Notes under the pieces: model-generated
What the model was told of the DNA's origin: nothing
What the model saw: only the letters and a program-made list of their open reading frames with translations
Databases searched by the model: none
Shown here: in pieces, positions 6,816-15,321 of the stretch
How positions within the stretch are numbered: position 1 is the stretch's first letter
Layout of the letters: the number at the start of each line of letters is the position of its first letter
Translations under genes and position numbers: made by a program
Assembly: GCA_019912905.1 (NCBI GenBank)
Contig: JAIOHO010001041.1
Span: 1 to 16,106 of the forward strand
DNA length: 16,106 nt
Reading direction: 5' to 3'
From: Anaerolineae bacterium
Lineage (GTDB): Bacteria > Chloroflexota > Anaerolineae > Aggregatilineales > Phototrophicaceae

Positions 6816-6866
6816 CGCTTGCCTCCTTCTACCTGCTACACCACTAAATGACCAAAAAATACTGTC

Positions 6867-7283
6867 TTACTTTGTTAGGATGTCCCGCCAACCGGGGCAG
6901 TGCTTGCGCAGCAGCCGGCTGACATGGGCCGGGTGATACGATACGTCAAAGACCTGGGCCAGCAGCACGGCCACATGCGCCAGCGTCCACTGTTTACTTT
7001 GAATGCCGTAGGCATCGGGTCCTTTTGCCAACAGCGCCGGGATCTGCGCTAGCTGCTCGCTGTTCATGGCGGTTCGCCTGCCGGGCGCGGGTTGATGGCG
7101 CAGGCCATCGACACCCGTCTCGCGTGCGCGCTTTACCCACTGGCTAACCGCGCCCTGGGTCACTCCCAGGGCCTTCGCAATTTCCTGCTGCGAACAGCCT
7201 TGCTGGTAAAGCTCCCAGGCCCGCCGCCGCCGGGTTTCGCGCCAATCGCCTGTCTCCGCTCTGTCTTGCTTTGCGCTTGGCAT
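6867..7283 (-). pseudogene. truncated IS630-type transposase, N-terminal HTH part only
   Basis: A 138-aa product from ATG 7283 (a TTG at 7292 would add three residues). It carries the IS630-type DNA-binding region: RRRRAWELYQQGCSQQEIAKALGVTQGAVSQWVKRA (about 17-52), a linker with APGRRTAM, then a second winged-helix part, WTLAHVAVLLAQVFDVSY with HVSRLLRKHCPGW. Full-length IS630 transposases continue into a DDE catalytic domain; here the protein ends three to five residues after HCPGW and no DDE homology is seen in any frame downstream before the LuxR gene. It cannot transpose. It is either an insertion-sequence remnant or a retained DNA-binding protein. It is divergent from the giant STAND gene. 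Confidence 0.75.
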
Positions 7284-7445
7284 TTCGCCCAACAGCCTCG
7301 CAGTTTTTCTATTAGATATTTGTGCAATATTCCAGCATGATTCGCAGTATACTGATCCTGGTCCAGCAAGTCAGCCGACATGAGTTACCAAGTCAGTTCC
7401 CATCCGTTCCCAAAATAGGGTTAACAGGGCGGGCACCAAAACCTT
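7284..7445. promoter_or_regulatory. divergent intergenic region upstream of the giant STAND gene
   Basis: This 162-bp gap lies between the IS630 remnant and the plus-strand giant gene. TATACT at 7348-7353 is a 5/6 match to a plus-strand -10 box and lies 92 bases before ATG 7446, but no good -35 sits 16-18 bases upstream. No clear Shine-Dalgarno sequence precedes ATG 7446; GGGCGGG at 7429-7435 is the closest G-rich stretch. Confidence 0.35.
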
Positions 7446-10400
7446 ATGAAGTCACCCCGTTATCGGGATCAAGACTTTGGCTTTGGGCAGTCCATGCTCA
7501 GCCTGCGCAGCAAAATCGGCCTGACCCAGGAAGCGGTGGCGGACTTTCTGGGCGTGTCACGCCGGTCGGTTGGCGCATGGGAGGCCGGTAGTAAATATCC
7601 CAAGGCCGCCCATCTCAGGCGCTTTATTGAGCTTGCCGTTGAGCATGGTGCGTTTACAGCGGGTAATGAAGCAGACGAAATCCGTGCGCTGTGGCGGCAG
7701 TCTCAGCAGCGGGTGCTGCTTGATAAATACTGGCTGGCCGGTGTGCTGCGTCCAGCCCCGGACGCTGTTGTGGCCGCCCCTTTTGATCCGCCCCATAAGA
7801 CGGATCAGGCCACAACCCGGCAGGTCAAACACAACCATCTGCCCTTTCAGCCCACCTCATTCATAGGTCGGAATGATGAGTTGAGTGACATTGCGCGTAT
7901 ACTGGCGGACCCGGCCTGCCGTCTGCTGACCTTGATCGGGCCGGGTGGCATCGGTAAGACTCGCCTTGCCCTGGAGGTTGCCGCGAATCATCAGGATGCC
8001 TTTGCAGACGGTGTGGTCTTTGTCGCGCTTGCTTCGGCTACGTCACCCGTGCAGCTTCTCTCAGCGCTGGCCGACAGTCTTGATCTGTCTTTTGGGGGCA
8101 GTACCGACCCGCAGACGCAGTTATTACACTATCTGCGCGAACGGCATCAGCTGCTTGTGCTGGATAATTTCGAGCATCTGTTAGAGGCCGCCGACCTTGT
8201 CAATACGATCATCCAGCAGTGCCCGGCGCTGCAAATTCTGGTGACATCACGCCTGCGGCTGGATCTCCAGGCAGAATGGCTCTTCGATGTGGAGGGCCTG
8301 GCTTACCCTCAGGATCTTGAGCCGGGCGAGCCGGGTGATTACAGCGCGATACAACTCTTTGTGCAGCGCGCTTCGCAAGTACAGTCCGGGGTCGCGTTCT
8401 CCGAAACCAATCAGGCACACCTGCTGCGTATCTGCCAGCAGGTAGCTGGGATTCCGCTGGCGATTGAACTGGCTGCTGCCGGGCTGCGCAGCCATTCCAT
8501 TGATGAGATTGAGCAGCAGATCCAGGGGCGTCTGGACAGTTTGTCAACCAGCCTGCGGGATGTTCCGGCGCGCCACCGCAGCATGCGCGCCGTCTTCGAT
8601 CATTCCTGGAATTTGCTGAGCAGGCCAGAGCGGACCTTGTTCAGCCGCCTTGCGGTCTTCCGGGGCAGTTTTACTGCTGAGGCCGCCGCCCAGGTTGCCG
8701 GTGCCAGTATTCCCGCGCTGCTATCACTGGTCGATCAATCCTTGCTGCGTCCGAGTGATGAGCAGCGTTTCTTCCTGCTGGAACCAATCCGAGAATATGC
8801 GCTGGAGCGGTTGGCGGCACAAGGGGAAGCAGAATCAATCCAGCGAACACACGCAATCTATTTTCTGGAACTGGCTGAAATGGCTGCGGCGCAGTGGGAC
8901 AGTCCCCTGGCAGACGAAGGTCTCGGGCTGCTGCTCCGTGAGCATGATAATATGCACGCGGCGCTTGCGTGGACACGCACAGGTGGTAACCCGGCAATTG
9001 GCCTGAAACTTGCGACAGCGCTCACCCGATTCTGGCGTATGCATGGCGATATTGCAGAAGGTCGGGTATGGCTGGCTGACCTTCTGGTACTTACCGAGCA
9101 AGACGACGACCCTGCCATAATAAGTATCCGAATGCGTGCTTTGCACCAGGCTGGCTGGCTGGCCGCCGACCAGCATGACTTTGACCAGGCGGCGCGCCTC
9201 TTTGAACAAAGCGCGGACCTGCGTCGTGCCCTGGGAGAAACTGTAAGCGAGACGACTTTACTCATAAATGCAGGGCTTCAGGCACGTGCCGCTGGGCAGT
9301 ATCAGCGCGCGACCCTGCTGCTGGAAGATGCGCTGTCGCAGCTTCGCGCGCAGGGTGATCGTGGGAGCCTGAGTACGGGTGGCCTCGGATTTTCGTTGTA
9401 TGCTTTGGCGTTGATCTTGCGTGAGCAAGGGGATTTTGAGCGAGCAACAGCACTGTTCACCGAGTGCATGGATTTCCATCAAGAGATTGGTGAGCGCGAA
9501 GGCATGGCCCAGGCGCTGCTCGGGTTGAGCGATGTAGCGCGAGATCTGGGTGATCCATCGACGGCGCGCCGGTACGGTGATAATAGTCTCGAGATCTTTC
9601 ACGAATTCGAGACGCAGTGGGCTATTGGCTTTACGCTCAACAATCTGGCGCAGGCGTCATATCAGGAAGACAACCTTGACCAAGCCGTGGCCCTCGCAAA
9701 GGACAGCATTGCTCTGTTTCGCAGCATCAACAACGAGAGTGGGCTGGCAGAAGTTCTGATTGCCCTGGGCTATATCCAACTGGCGCAGCAAGAGTTGGCA
9801 GCGGCGCACGATTCGTTGGCCGAGGCACTGCGCTATGCCTGGACCTTAGGCCCGCGCCTGATGGTGGCGGCTGCTTTGGAAGCCATGGCCGCCGTGACGA
9901 CAGAATCCGGGGCTTCAATGAGCGCGATTCGTTATCTGGCTGCATCGTCAGGAATGCGTACCGAGATGGGTACACTTATGCGCCCCGCTGACCGTCCAAT
10001 CCTGGAGCGCACGCAGGCACGTCTGCAATCCACTCTGGAGATGAGCGACTTTGCGCTGGCCTGGTCTGAAGCCGCGGCCCTGCCGCTAGAGCAGGTTGTC
10101 CAGGCTGTTTTTGGCGAGGCTGAGGATATGCGCCTGCCAACGGAACCCGCCGCCGCTAACCTCGCACCCTCTCCTGCGTCGGGCCAGGCAAAACAGCAAT
10201 CAAAAGAAGCGCCAGGCCCACAGGTAGACTGGAATGATGCGCCCAGAATCCCGAACTTCTATGGGCGTGAATGGGAACTGGACATACTACATGAGTGGGT
10301 GATTGACGAACGCTGCCGGGTAGTGGCTTTACTGGGCCTCGGCGGTATTGGTAAATCCACCATCGCAGTCAACCTGATGCAGCAGGTAGCGGCTCAGTTT

Positions 10401-13400
10401 GACGTGGTCATCTGGCGCTCCCTGCGGGATATACCCACGTGCGATGTGCTCTCATCTGACCTTGCCCAGGTCCTTGTGCCCAACGCTTCCAGGGAGGAGA
10501 CCGCTACCTTCGAACAGCGCATTACCCTCTTGCTGGAAAGAATGCGCGAAATTCGGGTGTTGATGGTCCTGGACAACATCGAATCTGCCCTGGAAGATGG
10601 GGACGGTGTCGGCTTTATCCTCCCCAATTTTGAGGGTTTCGAGCGCTTCCTGAGTCTGGTGGCCGCCACCATGCACCAGAGCTGTGTGCTGTTCACCAGC
10701 CGTGAGAAACCGGAGGCGCTGATCCCGTATGAAGGTAGCCATGCGCCAGTGCGGTCGCTGCGTCTGGCCCGTTTGAACGCTGAAGCATGTGATCAGATCT
10801 TGACGGAACGGGGAGTCACGGGCAGCCCGGATGAGCGTGCGGTGTTGATTGAAGCCTATGCCGGCAATCCCCTGGCGCTGAAGATCGTCTCGCGCACAAT
10901 TGTCGATCTGTTCAATGGTGAGCCAGCGCCCTTTCTGGCCCAGGGCGAGATGATCTTTGGCGGTATCCGCGAACTGCTCGCTGCACAGTTCAAGCGCCTC
11001 TCGGCATTTGAGCAGAGCCTGCTGCTCTGGTTGGCTATCCTGCGTGAACCCGCGACACTCAATGAATTGCTGGCGCTGCAAGTCACTCCAGTACCGGGTG
11101 CACGCTTGTTGGAAGCCGTCGAAGCCCTGCACCGTCAGTCTCTGGTTGAGCGCGGTCACAAGTCCGGCAGTTTCACATTGCAATCTGTCGTGCTGGATTA
11201 TGTCACCGCCCGGCTGGTGGCAGACGCAGTGGCGGAGATCAGGCAGGGTAAATTGACACGTCTGCTAGGACAGGGCCTGGAACTGGCCCTGGTACGAGAA
11301 TACGTCCGCCATACCCAGGAGCGACTGATTATTGCCCCAATTCTGATGGACTTGCGCAGCGCACAGCCGAATGAATCCGTAATCGAGGATATGCTGCGGA
11401 ACCTTTTGGATCAAATGCGGCAGCAACCGCAGAGCAGCCAGGGCTACGGACCTGCCAACTTGATCTCGCTGCTTCGCCATTTGCGCGGCGACCTGCGCGG
11501 CCTTGATTTTTCCCGTCTGCTCCTGCGAAGAGTTCAACTTCAGGGTGTTGAGATGCAGGATACCACTCTGGCTGGGGCAGTGATCCTCGACAGTACTCTG
11601 ACAGAGGCATTTGACGCGGTGATTTCGGTGGCTGTCAGCAGCTCCGGCGAATACTGGGCAGCTTCCACCCGGAGTGGTGAAGTGCGCATCTGGGATACCG
11701 ACGGACAGACACTACGTTGGAGCTGGCAGGCCCATGCCGATATGATCTGGACCCTGGCTTTTAGCCCGGATGGACGCAGCCTGGCAAGCGGCAGTTGGGA
11801 CGGCATGGTCAAGTTGTGGGATTTTGTCAGTGGGAGTCTGTTATGGACGGGGCGGCATGTCAGTCTGGTCAAGTGGCTGGTGTTTTCGCCGGACGGCAGC
11901 ATGATCGCCAGTGCCGGTAACGATGCTGTCGTTCGCCTCTGGGATGCCGTCAGCGGCCAGGAGCTTGCGACTCTGCCGCACAGCGTACCCGTCCCAGCCC
12001 TGGCCTGGAGTCCGGACGGGCGACGGCTGGCGAGTGGTGACCGCGAAGGGGTGATCCGGCTGTGGGAAATTTCTGACACCACAGCGGTCTCCTGCATGCT
12101 CACCCTGGAGGCCCATACCAACTGGGTTGATGGTTTAGCCTGGAGTCCGGACGGGCAGACTCTGGCAAGTGTGGGTTGGGATCGCAGCCTCAAAATCTGG
12201 GATATTGAGCATCCCAGTCTGTTTCAGGAACTGGCCGGACACAGTGATTGGACCCTGCGGGTGGTCTGGAGTCCGGATGGGCGTTTGGTGGCGACTTGCA
12301 GCCGGGATCGAAGCCTGCGGCTCTGGGATGTCGAACGCGGCGAATGCCGGCTCATGCTCCAGGGACATACGGCAGAGGTTGACGGGCTGGCCTTCACGCC
12401 GGACAGCCATTATCTACTCAGCGGCGGTGAGGATGGAACCCTCCGGCGCTGGGATGTTCGTGATGGGCACTGCCTTCAGGTGATCCAGGGTTATGCGGAA
12501 ACTGTTCATGACGTCGCCTGGAGTTCGGATGGCAGCCATCTTGCCAGCGGTGGGTCGGATACGCTGGTGTCGATCCATAATGTCAGTAACGACACGGCCC
12601 CCATGACACTCCGCGGGCATACCAGCAGCGTATTGTACGTCGCCTGGAGTCCGGATGATCACTGCTTAGCCAGTACAACTTGGGACAATGTTGTGCGATT
12701 ATGGGACCCGAAGACGGGGAATGTGCTAAACAACCTGAGACATCCTCATGATAGCGCCAATGTCTTTTCCTGCCTGGCCTGGAGCGGGGATGCGCTGCGG
12801 CTGGCCTGTGGGACCCACCAGCACGGAATACTCCTGTATGACTACAACGCCATTTCGTGCATGTACAACCTTACCGAGTTTGCATTGCCGACCTGGATTC
12901 GCTCGGTGGCCTGGAAGCCCGATGGCAGTCAGTTGGCGGGCGGCGGCGATGATGGCCTCATCTATATTGTAGATCGCCATGGGACTGCGCTGCTGCATCA
13001 ACTGATCGGACATCAGAGTATGATCACGAGCCTGGCCTGGAATGCCAGCGGGACTTTACTTGTCTCCAGCAGCCGAGGGCTTGAAGGCGGCGAGCTTTTC
13101 CTCTGGGATATGCAGCGCCAGGAACAAGCAGCCGCCTTTGCCGGGCATCCGACCATTGTCTATGCGGCGGCCTGGAACCTGGACGAAACACAGCTCATCA
13201 GCGCCGATGGCGACGGGACGCTGCGCTGGTGGGATATTCACAGCGGCGCTTGTCTGCGGACTCGCCCGGCGCATCAGGGGGCAATTCACGCGCTCCGGCG
13301 CACCCCGGACGGCACACTGCTGGCAAGCTGTGGCGTTGACGGCGCGATTATGCTCTGGGACAATGCCAGCGGCGAACATCGTCAAACCCTGCGGCGAGAT

Positions 13401-13493
13401 CGTCCCTATGAACGGCTCAATGTTCGCGGTGTCAGCGGCATCACCGAGGCTCAACTCGCCACGCTGCGGGCGCTGGGTGCTGTTGAAAAGTAG
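7446..13493 (+). CDS. giant HTH - NB-ARC - TPR - NB-ARC - WD40 STAND regulator
   Basis: A 2015-aa protein. Order of parts: XRE-type HTH (about 13-60; GLTQEAVADFLGVSRRSVGAWE). First STAND ATPase: SFIGRNDEL, Walker A GPGGIGKT 165-172, Walker B LLVLDN 236-241, sensor LVTSR, GIPLAIEL from 335. Winged helix about 376-445. TPR-like helices about 560-830. Pro/Ala/Gln-rich linker about 890-935. Second STAND ATPase: NFYGREWEL, Walker A GLGGIGKS 964-971, Walker B MVLDN ending at 1044, FTSRE, GNPLALKI from 1140. Pentapeptide-like stretch about 1346-1388. Then 14 WD40 repeats about 1390-1985 and a conserved-looking tail. STAND proteins are nucleotide-driven switches: the repeats sense a ligand and the ATPase oligomerises. 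Here the HTH implies a DNA-binding output. There is no signal peptide, so it is cytoplasmic. Two ATPase-sensor sets in one chain are unusual. A role in regulation or in phage defence is possible; the ligand is unknown. Confidence 0.92.
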   Translation: MKSPRYRDQDFGFGQSMLSLRSKIGLTQEAVADFLGVSRRSVGAWEAGSKYPKAAHLRRFIELAVEHGAFTAGNEADEIRALWRQSQQRVLLDKYWLAGVLRPAPDAVVAAPFDPPHKTDQATTRQVKHNHLPFQPTSFIGRNDELSDIARILADPACRLLTLIGPGGIGKTRLALEVAANHQDAFADGVVFVALASATSPVQLLSALADSLDLSFGGSTDPQTQLLHYLRERHQLLVLDNFEHLLEAADLVNTIIQQCPALQILVTSRLRLDLQAEWLFDVEGLAYPQDLEPGEPGDYSAIQLFVQRASQVQSGVAFSETNQAHLLRICQQVAGIPLAIELAAAGLRSHSIDEIEQQIQGRLDSLSTSLRDVPARHRSMRAVFDHSWNLLSRPERTLFSRLAVFRGSFTAEAAAQVAGASIPALLSLVDQSLLRPSDEQRFFLLEPIREYALERLAAQGEAESIQRTHAIYFLELAEMAAAQWDSPLADEGLGLLLREHDNMHAALAWTRTGGNPAIGLKLATALTRFWRMHGDIAEGRVWLADLLVLTEQDDDPAIISIRMRALHQAGWLAADQHDFDQAARLFEQSADLRRALGETVSETTLLINAGLQARAAGQYQRATLLLEDALSQLRAQGDRGSLSTGGLGFSLYALALILREQGDFERATALFTECMDFHQEIGEREGMAQALLGLSDVARDLGDPSTARRYGDNSLEIFHEFETQWAIGFTLNNLAQASYQEDNLDQAVALAKDSIALFRSINNESGLAEVLIALGYIQLAQQELAAAHDSLAEALRYAWTLGPRLMVAAALEAMAAVTTESGASMSAIRYLAASSGMRTEMGTLMRPADRPILERTQARLQSTLEMSDFALAWSEAAALPLEQVVQAVFGEAEDMRLPTEPAAANLAPSPASGQAKQQSKEAPGPQVDWNDAPRIPNFYGREWELDILHEWVIDERCRVVALLGLGGIGKSTIAVNLMQQVAAQFDVVIWRSLRDIPTCDVLSSDLAQVLVPNASREETATFEQRITLLLERMREIRVLMVLDNIESALEDGDGVGFILPNFEGFERFLSLVAATMHQSCVLFTSREKPEALIPYEGSHAPVRSLRLARLNAEACDQILTERGVTGSPDERAVLIEAYAGNPLALKIVSRTIVDLFNGEPAPFLAQGEMIFGGIRELLAAQFKRLSAFEQSLLLWLAILREPATLNELLALQVTPVPGARLLEAVEALHRQSLVERGHKSGSFTLQSVVLDYVTARLVADAVAEIRQGKLTRLLGQGLELALVREYVRHTQERLIIAPILMDLRSAQPNESVIEDMLRNLLDQMRQQPQSSQGYGPANLISLLRHLRGDLRGLDFSRLLLRRVQLQGVEMQDTTLAGAVILDSTLTEAFDAVISVAVSSSGEYWAASTRSGEVRIWDTDGQTLRWSWQAHADMIWTLAFSPDGRSLASGSWDGMVKLWDFVSGSLLWTGRHVSLVKWLVFSPDGSMIASAGNDAVVRLWDAVSGQELATLPHSVPVPALAWSPDGRRLASGDREGVIRLWEISDTTAVSCMLTLEAHTNWVDGLAWSPDGQTLASVGWDRSLKIWDIEHPSLFQELAGHSDWTLRVVWSPDGRLVATCSRDRSLRLWDVERGECRLMLQGHTAEVDGLAFTPDSHYLLSGGEDGTLRRWDVRDGHCLQVIQGYAETVHDVAWSSDGSHLASGGSDTLVSIHNVSNDTAPMTLRGHTSSVLYVAWSPDDHCLASTTWDNVVRLWDPKTGNVLNNLRHPHDSANVFSCLAWSGDALRLACGTHQHGILLYDYNAISCMYNLTEFALPTWIRSVAWKPDGSQLAGGGDDGLIYIVDRHGTALLHQLIGHQSMITSLAWNASGTLLVSSSRGLEGGELFLWDMQRQEQAAAFAGHPTIVYAAAWNLDETQLISADGDGTLRWWDIHSGACLRTRPAHQGAIHALRRTPDGTLLASCGVDGAIMLWDNASGEHRQTLRRDRPYERLNVRGVSGITEAQLATLRALGAVEK

Positions 13494-13512
13494 ACTGTAA
13501 GCCTTGATCGTT

Positions 13513-13600
13513 TCCTCCAGGTGCGACCTGACAACCCCTGGCCGTCCCACAAACAGAAAAATAGTGCACGGGCTGGTTGTCAGATGGACCTGAGGGAACC
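13513..13600. repeat. inverted-repeat element of about 85 bp (MITE-like)
   Basis: CTGACAACC (13528-13536) is perfectly inverted as GGTTGTCAG (13575-13583). Outside these, CCTCCAGGT on the left mirrors ACCTGAGGG on the right, so the arms match over roughly 26 bases with a few mismatches and gaps around a 38-base centre. No ORF is inside. It resembles a miniature inverted-repeat element, or paired ends of an insertion sequence that lost its core. A role as a 3' hairpin of the STAND transcript is less likely because the loop is long and no T-run follows. Confidence 0.45.
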
Positions 13601-13604
13601 AATC

Positions 13605-13656
13605 CACCAAGTTTTTGCCCCGCGCGGCCAACCCCGCAGCGACTTGGTGTTGGCCG
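13605..13656. repeat. two interlocked 8-bp helices (pseudoknot or alternative pairing)
   Basis: CACCAAGT (13605-13612) pairs perfectly with ACTTGGTG (13642-13649). CGGCCAAC (13625-13632) pairs perfectly with GTTGGCCG (13649-13656). The order is a, b, a', b' with the two 3' arms touching, so the helices either form a pseudoknot or exclude each other. No function can be assigned. Confidence 0.5.
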
Positions 13657-13743
13657 ATCCGCCGATGGTGGCACGCGGTAATGCGCCAGTGAGATCATGA
13701 GGGACGTTCACCCGATGCGCGACCGGTAGTGTAATAGGGTCGG

Positions 13744-13779
13744 ATCACTTTTTTATCGAGGGTGAAGAGTGATATTTTT
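13744..13779 (+). terminator. weak terminator candidate after the STAND gene
   Basis: ATCACT (13744-13749) and AGTGAT (13768-13773) form a 6-bp stem with an 18-base loop, followed by ATTTTT on the plus strand. The stem is short and AT-rich and lies 250 bp past the stop, so this is only a candidate. Confidence 0.3.
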
Positions 13780-13799
13780 CTAAAGGTCAGGCGCAATCG

Positions 13800-13861
13800 G
13801 TGGTAGTGGCTGACGATTGGCTGGTGGATAAAGCGAGCAGCCAAAGTATCACCACTACCAC
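13800..13861 (-). terminator. 62-nt hairpin just downstream of asnS
   Basis: Outer arms GTGGTAGTGG (13800-13809) and CCACTACCAC (13852-13861) are perfect over 10 bp. Inner arms TTGGCTG (13817-13823) and CAGCCAA (13838-13844) add 7 bp, giving one extended stem with a small internal loop. It starts 12 bases past the asnS stop codon on the minus strand. No T-run follows directly, so it may act as a 3'-end stabiliser or a non-canonical terminator. Confidence 0.5.
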
Positions 13862-13873
13862 TCAAGTTCAATA

Positions 13874-15211
13874 TTACGGATAATTCCGGCTGAGCATCCG
13901 CGCGTAGGGGATCGTCTCGCGGATGTGCGGCAGGCCGCACATCCACGACACGGTGCGTTCCAGGCCGATACCAAACCCGGCATGGGGCACCGACCCGAAG
14001 CGGCGCAGGTCGAGATACCAGGCATAGGCTTCCCGCTGCAGGCCGATTTTCGCCACCCGCGCTTCCAGCAGGTCCCGGTCGAAAATACGCTCGCTGCCGC
14101 CGGTAATTTCGCCGTAGCCTTCCGGGGCCAGCAGATCGACGCTGCGGCACACTTCCGGGCGACCGTCTACCGGCTGCATGTAAAACGCCTTGACCGCCGT
14201 CGGGTAGTGATAGACGAACACGGGCCGCTCGAACATCTCGGCGATGGCCGTCTCATGCGGCGAACCAAAATCGCCGCCCCAGTCCATCTGAAGCAGGGCC
14301 TTTTGTTCGGGGTCCTCCGTCTCATCCGCCAGCTTTTGCAGCCGTGCCACCGCGTCGTCATAGCTGATGCGCGGGAAGGGCGACAGCACATTTTCCAGCT
14401 TCGACGTGTCCCGCTCGATGATCTCCAGTTCGAGGCGGTGCTTTTCCAGCACCCGCTGGACTACATGGCTGACGAATTCCTGCTCCATATCCATCAGGTC
14501 TTCCAGCGAAAAGAAGGCCATCTCCGGTTCGAGCATCCAGAATTCCATCAGGTGGCGGCGCGTCTTCGATTTTTCAGCGCGGAAGGTCGGGCCAAAGCAG
14601 TAGACCTTGCCGAAGGCCCCCATGTTGGCCTCGTTATACAACTGGCCGGTCTGCGCCAGATAAGCCGGTTCGCCAAAGTAGTCGATCTGGAACAGCGTCG
14701 TGGTTTCCTCGCCCGCCGCCGGGGTGATGATGGGGGTATCGACCAGCAGATAACCATGATCGTCCAGCCAGTTGCGCATGGCGTTGACGATCGTCGCCCG
14801 GATGCGCAGAATGGCCCACTGACGGTTGGAGCGCACCCACAGGTGGCGGTTGTCCATCAGGAATTCGACGCCATGATCCTTGGGCGTGATCGGATATTCC
14901 TCGGCCATCTGGACCAGGTCCAGAGTTTTCGCGCCGATCTCGTAACCGCCGGGGTAGCCCGGGGCGCGCTCGTCCTTGCGCACGGTGCCGGTGATCACCA
15001 CCGACGACTCCTGGGTGAGTTTGCCCGCGACCTCGAAGGCTTCGGGGTCCATCTCCTTTTTGAAGGCCACGCACTGGACGATGCCGGTGCCATCGCGCAG
15101 CTTGATGAACTGCAAGCGGCCCTTGTCAGTGCGGTCATACACCCAGCCGCGCACGGTCACTTCCTGACCTTCGTAATCCGCAATTTGGTCGATCGATATG
15201 AGTGTCGGCAC
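13874..15211 (-). CDS. asnS: asparagine--tRNA ligase
   Basis: A 445-aa class II aminoacyl-tRNA synthetase that charges tRNA-Asn with asparagine in the cytoplasm. The N-terminal OB-fold anticodon-binding domain spans about 1-105 (VTVRGWVYDRTDKGRLQFIK). The catalytic core follows, with VDTPIITPAAGEETTTLF (157-174), motif 2 around FRAEKSKTRRHLMEF (210-224) and motif 3 GIGLERTVSWMCG (414-426). It ends with the typical LPHIRETIPYARM. A segment at about 285-320 is an insertion within the core. The start is GTG at 15211: AAAGGAT lies upstream at good spacing and the N-terminus fits the family. An extended -10 promoter precedes it. AspRS was considered; the end motif and core fit AsnRS better. Confidence 0.93.
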   Translation of the reverse strand: MPTLISIDQIADYEGQEVTVRGWVYDRTDKGRLQFIKLRDGTGIVQCVAFKKEMDPEAFEVAGKLTQESSVVITGTVRKDERAPGYPGGYEIGAKTLDLVQMAEEYPITPKDHGVEFLMDNRHLWVRSNRQWAILRIRATIVNAMRNWLDDHGYLLVDTPIITPAAGEETTTLFQIDYFGEPAYLAQTGQLYNEANMGAFGKVYCFGPTFRAEKSKTRRHLMEFWMLEPEMAFFSLEDLMDMEQEFVSHVVQRVLEKHRLELEIIERDTSKLENVLSPFPRISYDDAVARLQKLADETEDPEQKALLQMDWGGDFGSPHETAIAEMFERPVFVYHYPTAVKAFYMQPVDGRPEVCRSVDLLAPEGYGEITGGSERIFDRDLLEARVAKIGLQREAYAWYLDLRRFGSVPHAGFGIGLERTVSWMCGLPHIRETIPYARMLSRNYP

Positions 15212-15251
15212 CAGAGTTTATCCTTTAAAAAGTCTGAATCTCGTGCCTGAA

Positions 15252-15257
15252 ATTATA
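15252..15257 (-). promoter_or_regulatory. extended -10 box of asnS
   Basis: The minus strand reads TGTTATAAT, a full TATAAT preceded by TGn, 40 bases before the GTG start. No good -35 hexamer is at 16-18 bases, which is usual for extended -10 promoters. Confidence 0.65.
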
Positions 15258-15294
15258 ACATGAGCCGGGGGCGTCCGGTATCGCCGTCCGCAGT

Positions 15295-15321
15295 CTTTGT
15301 TTTTGTGCAAAGTAAACAAAG
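15295..15321. repeat. perfect 8-bp inverted repeat
   Basis: CTTTGTTT (15295-15302) and AAACAAAG (15314-15321) flank 11 bases. Inside, CTTTG can instead pair with CAAAG (15308-15312). It lies about 40 bp upstream of the asnS -10 box and could be an operator or a small hairpin. Confidence 0.45.

Larger units (their letters stand above)
13494..13873. other. 380-bp convergent intergenic region rich in dyads
   Basis: No gene is seen between the giant STAND gene and asnS, which point toward each other. The region holds an inverted-repeat element (13513-13600), two interlocked 8-bp helices (13605-13656), a weak plus-strand terminator candidate (13744-13779) and a long hairpin (13800-13861), listed separately. 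It may contain an insertion-element remnant or a structured RNA. Confidence 0.5.

Noticed and set aside
10452..11183. 243-codon minus-strand frame inside the giant gene
   Set aside because: It is antisense to the second ATPase domain with its Walker motifs and has no start signal or domain.
11540..12193. 217-codon minus-strand frame with repeated RPSGLQA-like strings
   Set aside because: The repeats are the mirror of the SPDG turns of the WD40 blades on the plus strand, so it is a shadow.
184..13592. ATGGACCTGA followed by GGG occurs at both 184 and 13583, suggesting common insertion-element ends
   Set aside because: The exact shared stretch is only 10 bases, which is expected by chance in a window of this size.
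13925..15250. 441-codon open frame on the plus strand across asnS
   Set aside because: It is fully antisense to a clear asparaginyl-tRNA synthetase and its translation has no recognisable domain; it is a by-product of GC-rich codon use.
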